Source: JBCBAP01 sp038532435 (lineage in GTDB: Bacteria > Pseudomonadota > Alphaproteobacteria > Rhodobacterales > Rhodobacteraceae). Taken from it: a stretch of DNA of 9,198 bases. The translations under genes were made by a program, and so were the position numbers. This document shows, in pieces, positions 6,628-9,198 of this stretch. Below the pieces are notes generated by a model that did no database searches, was not told where the DNA came from, and worked only from the letters and a program-made list of their open reading frames with translations. Numbering within the stretch: position 1 is the stretch's first letter; each line of letters opens with the position of its first letter. Where the stretch lies: positions 1 to 9,198 of the forward strand of contig JBCBAP010000099.1 in assembly GCA_038532435.1 (NCBI GenBank), read 5' to 3'.

Positions 6628-6667
6628 ATTGCGCCGGAGAGTGGGGCATCCCGGCTGGTGGCGCAAT
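6628..6667. promoter_or_regulatory. Inverted repeat in the gloB/methyltransferase divergent gap
   Basis: ATTGCGCC (6628-6635) and GGCGCAAT (6660-6667) are exact inverse complements, 24 bp apart. The right arm runs into the methyltransferase start codon (ATG 6666-6668). An alternative fold uses GCCGG (6633-6637) with CCGGC (6651-6655). It could be an operator shared by the two divergent genes or an RNA hairpin limiting methyltransferase initiation. No clear -35/-10 pair is visible in the 64-bp gap. Confidence 0.35.
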
Positions 6668-7454
6668 GCATTTGGACGTGGTCGATCTGAAGTCGTTCTA
6701 CTACCGCACACCGTTGGGGCGGAACGTCCAGCGGACGCTGCAGGAACGGCTGACCTCCTTCTGGCCCAACGTGAAGGGGGAGACGGTCGTGGGTTTCGGC
6801 TTCGCCGCTCCCTTTCTGCGCCCCTTCCTGTCCAAGGCGCACCGCGTTCTGAGTCTGATGCCGGCGGAGCAGGGGGTCATGCCCTGGCCGCCCGCTGCAC
6901 CCAACCTCAGCGCACTGGTGGAGGAGACCCACTGGCCCCTGCAGGCAGCGTCCGTTGATCGGCTGCTCGTGGCCCATGGGCTGGAGACCTGCGAGCGTCC
7001 GGCTGCACTGCTGGAGGAGATATGGCGGGTGCTGGCGCCTGAGGGGCGGGTGATTTTCATCGTCCCCAACCGGACGGGCGCCTGGGCGCGGCGCGACGTT
7101 ACACCGTTCGGCTATGGCAGGCCCTATTCCTTCGGCCAGCTTGAGGCGCAGCTCAAGACCCACCGGTTCCAGCCGGAGCAGCATGGCGCTGCGCTCTACG
7201 CGCCGCCGTCGACGCGGAAGTACATGCTGCGGACCGCCCCGACGGTCGAGGCGATCGGGCAGCGCCTGCATTCCCAACGCTTCGCGGGCGCGCTGATCCT
7301 CGAGGCCCAGAAACGAATCTACATCAAGCCCAAGGGGCTCGCCGCGACCAGCCGTCCGCGGCTGCGTGTTCTAGAAGGGCTGGCCCAACCTGTCGGTCAA
7401 CCGGCAGGGGGGCGGACGGGACGAAAAACCCTGCGAGACCGCCACGATCCTTGA
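6666..7454 (+). CDS. Class I SAM-dependent methyltransferase-like protein
   Basis: A 262-residue protein resembling the methyltransferase-domain proteins that I recall from Rhodobacteraceae; substrate unknown. The SAM-binding region is recognisable but unusual: VVGFGFAAPFL (41-51) stands where the glycine-rich motif I (GxGxG) should be, with only G43 and G45 matching. Motif II-like VDRLLVAHGLE (97-107) and the motif III region EEIWRVLAPEGRVIFIVPN (117-135) are clearer. The latter is the familiar RVL-PGGR element of the Methyltransf_11 group. The C-terminal 20 residues are polar and probably disordered. Start: the ATG at 6666 gives the family-like opening MHLDVVDLKSFYYRTPLGR; a longer frame from 6561 would overlap gloB and is not credible. 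The ribosome site is weak (GGTGG). Divergence from gloB suggests joint control but not a shared pathway. Confidence 0.8.
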   Translation: MHLDVVDLKSFYYRTPLGRNVQRTLQERLTSFWPNVKGETVVGFGFAAPFLRPFLSKAHRVLSLMPAEQGVMPWPPAAPNLSALVEETHWPLQAASVDRLLVAHGLETCERPAALLEEIWRVLAPEGRVIFIVPNRTGAWARRDVTPFGYGRPYSFGQLEAQLKTHRFQPEQHGAALYAPPSTRKYMLRTAPTVEAIGQRLHSQRFAGALILEAQKRIYIKPKGLAATSRPRLRVLEGLAQPVGQPAGGRTGRKTLRDRHDP

Positions 7455-7563
7455 AGATTCGCCTCAAATGGGTGGCGAAATGCTCCGATCGGCCCAAAAT
7501 CGGCTCCATTAAGATCAAGGCGCGAGGTTCAAACCGTCGCAGGTGCAGCATGTGATGGCTTTA

Positions 7564-7594
7564 GCATCTGAAATGTATGGATAATTTCGGATGC
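7564..7594 (+). promoter_or_regulatory. Stem-loop upstream of the atp promoter
   Basis: GCATCTGAAAT (7564-7574) pairs with ATTTCGGATGC (7584-7594) over 11 positions with one T-G wobble at the middle and a 9-nt loop. It ends 12 bp before the 14-bp palindrome. It could be the transcript end of the methyltransferase gene, though no T-run follows, or a DNA site for a regulator. Confidence 0.4.
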
Positions 7595-7606
7595 CGCGCC
7601 GCAATT

Positions 7607-7620
7607 TGACAATATTGTCA
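7607..7620. promoter_or_regulatory. Perfect 14-bp palindrome, candidate operator of the atp promoter
   Basis: TGACAATATTGTCA reads the same on both strands. Its right half contains the TTGTCA used as the -35 of the promoter called next, so a bound protein would directly compete with or contact RNA polymerase. The arms do not match the FNR (TTGAT-N4-ATCAA) or alphaproteobacterial LexA (GTTC-N7-GTTC) sites I know. The binding protein is unknown. Confidence 0.5.
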
Positions 7621-7643
7621 GACGTGAACCGGTCTGCTATCAC
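7615..7643 (+). promoter_or_regulatory. Sigma70-like promoter for the atp operon
   Basis: A -35 TTGTCA (7615-7620, five of six to consensus) is followed after exactly 17 bp by TATCAC (7638-7643, four of six), with TG one base before it making an extended -10. Transcription would begin near 7650 and leave a leader of about 87 nt before atpH. A TTGACA at 7606-7611 is a perfect -35 hexamer but has no -10 at suitable spacing. Confidence 0.55.
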
Positions 7644-7736
7644 CCGCCCAATTCCACAAGGGAGCTGCCGTTCTGGTGGCTGCTACCAAATGATGCGGGC
7701 CAATCTCTGGCGCGCATAGCGAGAAATGGGGTACCC

Positions 7737-8297
7737 GTGGCCGCAACAGCGTCGCATGTGTCGGGAATCGCAGGTCGGTATGCGACTGCGCTTTTTGAAA
7801 TCGCCAAAGATGCCGGACAGCTCGATCAGACCGAGCAGGACATGGCCAACCTTGAAGCGGCCCTCGCCGAAAGCGAAGACTTCCGCGACCTGATCAGCTC
7901 CCCCATCTATGCCCGTGACGAACAGGCAAGTGCGATCGCTGCTATCGCGCAGAAGATGGGTTTGGGTCAGATGACCACGAACACCCTCGGCCTGATGGCG
8001 TCGAACCGGCGGCTCTTTGCCCTTCCCGGGCTGATCGCCGCGGTCAAAGCACTCGCCGCCGAAGAGCGTGGAGAGGTTGCGGCGGAGGTCACCACGGCCA
8101 AGCCGCTCTCCGTCGCGCAGCGCGATGCGCTTGCTGCGACGCTCAAGGAGCATGTGGGCTCCAATGTGGTACTGAACACCGCCGTCGATGAAAGCCTCAT
8201 CGGCGGCATGATCGTAAAAGTGGGCTCGCGCATGGTCGATACATCGATCCGCACGAAGCTCGCCTCCCTGCAAAATGTCATGAAAGAGGCCGGATAA
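7737..8297 (+). CDS. atpH: F1Fo ATP synthase subunit delta
   Basis: Delta subunit of F1, the peripheral-stalk connector that joins the top of the alpha3-beta3 head to the b subunits of Fo. The 186 residues match the usual length. The N-terminal helical domain contains GIAGRYATALFEIA (10-23) and SSPIYARDEQ (54-63). The C-terminal signature runs from VVLNTAVDESLIGGMIVKVG (144-163) to SRMVDTSIRTKLASLQN (164-180). The start is GTG at 7737; it gives the usual short lead before GIAGRYA and no in-frame ATG is available. The ribosome site is weak: only GGGG within the palindrome GGGTACCC (7729-7736) just before the start. Its TAA overlaps the atpA ATG by one base (TAATG), so the two are translationally coupled. 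First gene of the F1 operon, behind the promoter at 7615-7643. Confidence 0.96.
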   Translation: MAATASHVSGIAGRYATALFEIAKDAGQLDQTEQDMANLEAALAESEDFRDLISSPIYARDEQASAIAAIAQKMGLGQMTTNTLGLMASNRRLFALPGLIAAVKALAAEERGEVAAEVTTAKPLSVAQRDALAATLKEHVGSNVVLNTAVDESLIGGMIVKVGSRMVDTSIRTKLASLQNVMKEAG

Positions 8298-9198
8298 TGA
8301 GCATCCAAGCGGCAGAGATTTCTGCGATCCTCAAGGAGCAGATCAAGAATTTCGGTCAGGACGCCGAAGTCGCCGAGGTTGGCCGGGTGCTGTCCGTGGG
8401 GGATGGTATCGCCCGCGTGCATGGCCTCGACAACGTGCAGGCCGGTGAGATGGTCGAGTTCCCCGGCGGTATCCGGGGCATGGCGCTGAACCTCGAGATC
8501 GACAATGTCGGGATCGTGATCTTCGGCTCCGACCGGGACATCAAGGAAGGCGATACGGTCAAGCGGACCGGTGCCATCGTGGACGTGCCCGTGGGCAAGG
8601 GGCTGCTGGGACGCGTCGTGGACGCACTGGGCAACCCGCTCGACGGCAAGGGGCCCATTGAGGCGGAACAGCGGTCGGTTGCAGACGTCAAGGCACCGGG
8701 CATCATCCCGCGCAAGTCCGTGCACGAACCGATGGCAACCGGCCTCAAGGCCGTGGACGCGCTGATCCCGATCGGCCGCGGCCAGCGGGAGCTGATCATC
8801 GGCGACCGTCAGACGGGCAAGACCGCCGTCGCACTCGACGCGATCCTGAACCAGAAGGCCTACAACGATGCCGCCGGAGACGACGAGAGCAAGAAGCTCT
8901 ACTGCGTCTACGTCGCCGTCGGGCAAAAGCGGTCCACGGTTGCGCAGCTGGTGAAGAAACTCGAAGAGACCGGTGCGATCGACTATTCCATCATCGTGGC
9001 CGCGACCGCGTCCGAGCCCGCGCCGATGCAGTACCTCGCACCCTACTCCGCGACGGCGATGGCCGAGTATTTCCGGGACAACGGCATGCACGCGCTGGCG
9101 ATCTACGATGACCTGTCCAAGCAGGCCGTTGCGTACCGTCAGATGTCCCTGCTGCTGCGCCGCCCGCCGGGCCGCGAAGCCTATCCGGGCGACGTGTT
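8297..9198 (+). CDS. atpA: F1Fo ATP synthase subunit alpha, N-terminal part (cut by window edge)
   Basis: Alpha subunit of the F1 head, carrying the non-catalytic nucleotide sites at the interface with beta. The first 300 codons are present of about 510; the C-terminal helical domain is beyond the right edge. Visible: the beta-barrel domain with VLSVGDGIARVHGLDNV (31-47), the Walker A loop GDRQTGKT (169-176; K175), the block GQKRSTVAQLV (209-219), SEPAPMQYLAPY (239-250) and the Walker B-like LAIYDDLSKQ (267-275 region). LLRRPPGREAYPGDV (286-300) ends the window. The stretch DAAGDDESKK (191-200) is the short acidic insertion I associate with alphaproteobacterial alpha subunits. The ATG overlaps the atpH stop; a GAGG lies seven bases upstream within atpH. 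The expected next genes are atpG, atpD and atpC. Confidence 0.97.
   Translation, partial: MSIQAAEISAILKEQIKNFGQDAEVAEVGRVLSVGDGIARVHGLDNVQAGEMVEFPGGIRGMALNLEIDNVGIVIFGSDRDIKEGDTVKRTGAIVDVPVGKGLLGRVVDALGNPLDGKGPIEAEQRSVADVKAPGIIPRKSVHEPMATGLKAVDALIPIGRGQRELIIGDRQTGKTAVALDAILNQKAYNDAAGDDESKKLYCVYVAVGQKRSTVAQLVKKLEETGAIDYSIIVAATASEPAPMQYLAPYSATAMAEYFRDNGMHALAIYDDLSKQAVAYRQMSLLLRRPPGREAYPGDV

Noticed and set aside
6602..6649. Longer gloB start at 6649
   Set aside because: It would add 16 residues not seen in the family and consume most of the divergent gap; the ATG at 6601 has both a ribosome site and the family N-terminus.
5807..6958. 383-codon plus-strand frame opposite gloB running into the methyltransferase gene
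   Set aside because: Covers two genes with clear motifs in other frames; its product has no domain-like features.
7389..7408. Stem CCTGTCGG/CCGGCAGG with a TCAA loop near the end of the methyltransferase gene, as a terminator
   Set aside because: It lies inside the reading frame, 44 bp before the stop, and no T-run follows; probably chance in GC-rich DNA.
7523..7539. GGTTCAAACC resembling a tRNA T-arm
   Set aside because: The arm has a mismatch, and no matching acceptor stem, anticodon arm or D-arm is found at the right distance upstream.
7591..7719. 42-codon plus-strand frame in the atpH upstream region
   Set aside because: It spans the called promoter, has no ribosome site, and its product has no recognisable features.
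7967..9091. 374-codon minus-strand frame opposite atpH and atpA
   Set aside because: Shadow of two highly conserved ATP synthase genes.

Overview
The window is high-GC DNA with strong G/C preference at third codon positions. It reads as the chromosome of an alphaproteobacterium, most likely Rhodobacterales (Roseobacter/Rhodobacter relatives). Reasons: a fused PntA, a MutL carrying the endonuclease motif, a DUF3422 membrane protein, a GloB/methyltransferase divergent pair, and an atp cluster opening atpH-atpA with alphaproteobacterial-type protein sequences. The assignment rests on recognising protein families by eye, not on a search. No phage, transposon, CRISPR, rRNA or tRNA is visible; this is ordinary core chromosome.

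Layout. Minus strand, 1-2123: pntB (cut by the left edge) and pntA, the proton-translocating NAD(P) transhydrogenase, read leftwards as one operon. 2124-2455 is a divergent gap with several inverted repeats. Plus strand: mutL (2456-4312, mismatch repair), then a 109-bp structured leader, then a DUF3422 membrane-anchored protein (4422-5729). 5730-5833 is a convergent gap with a nested stem-loop. It may also carry the start of a very small minus-strand ORF with a perfect Shine-Dalgarno. Minus strand: gloB, glyoxalase II (5834-6601). A 64-bp divergent gap separates it from a plus-strand SAM-methyltransferase-like protein (6666-7454). 7455-7736 holds a long stem-loop, a perfect 14-bp palindrome and a good sigma70-like promoter. 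These lead into atpH (7737-8297, GTG start) and atpA (8297 to the right edge), the start of the F1 ATP synthase operon.

How the genes relate. The two ends both concern the proton-motive force: transhydrogenase uses it to make NADPH, ATP synthase to make ATP. The middle genes are housekeeping (mismatch repair, methylglyoxal detoxification) plus two poorly characterised proteins. I find no convincing undescribed multi-gene system. The best leads are cis elements: the palindrome overlapping the atp promoter, the Shine-Dalgarno-sequestering hairpin before the DUF3422 gene, the overlapping hairpins in the pntA leader, and the dyad over the methyltransferase start codon. Two further leads are a possible 38-residue protein after gloB and an unexpectedly hydrophilic stretch at the truncated end of PntB.
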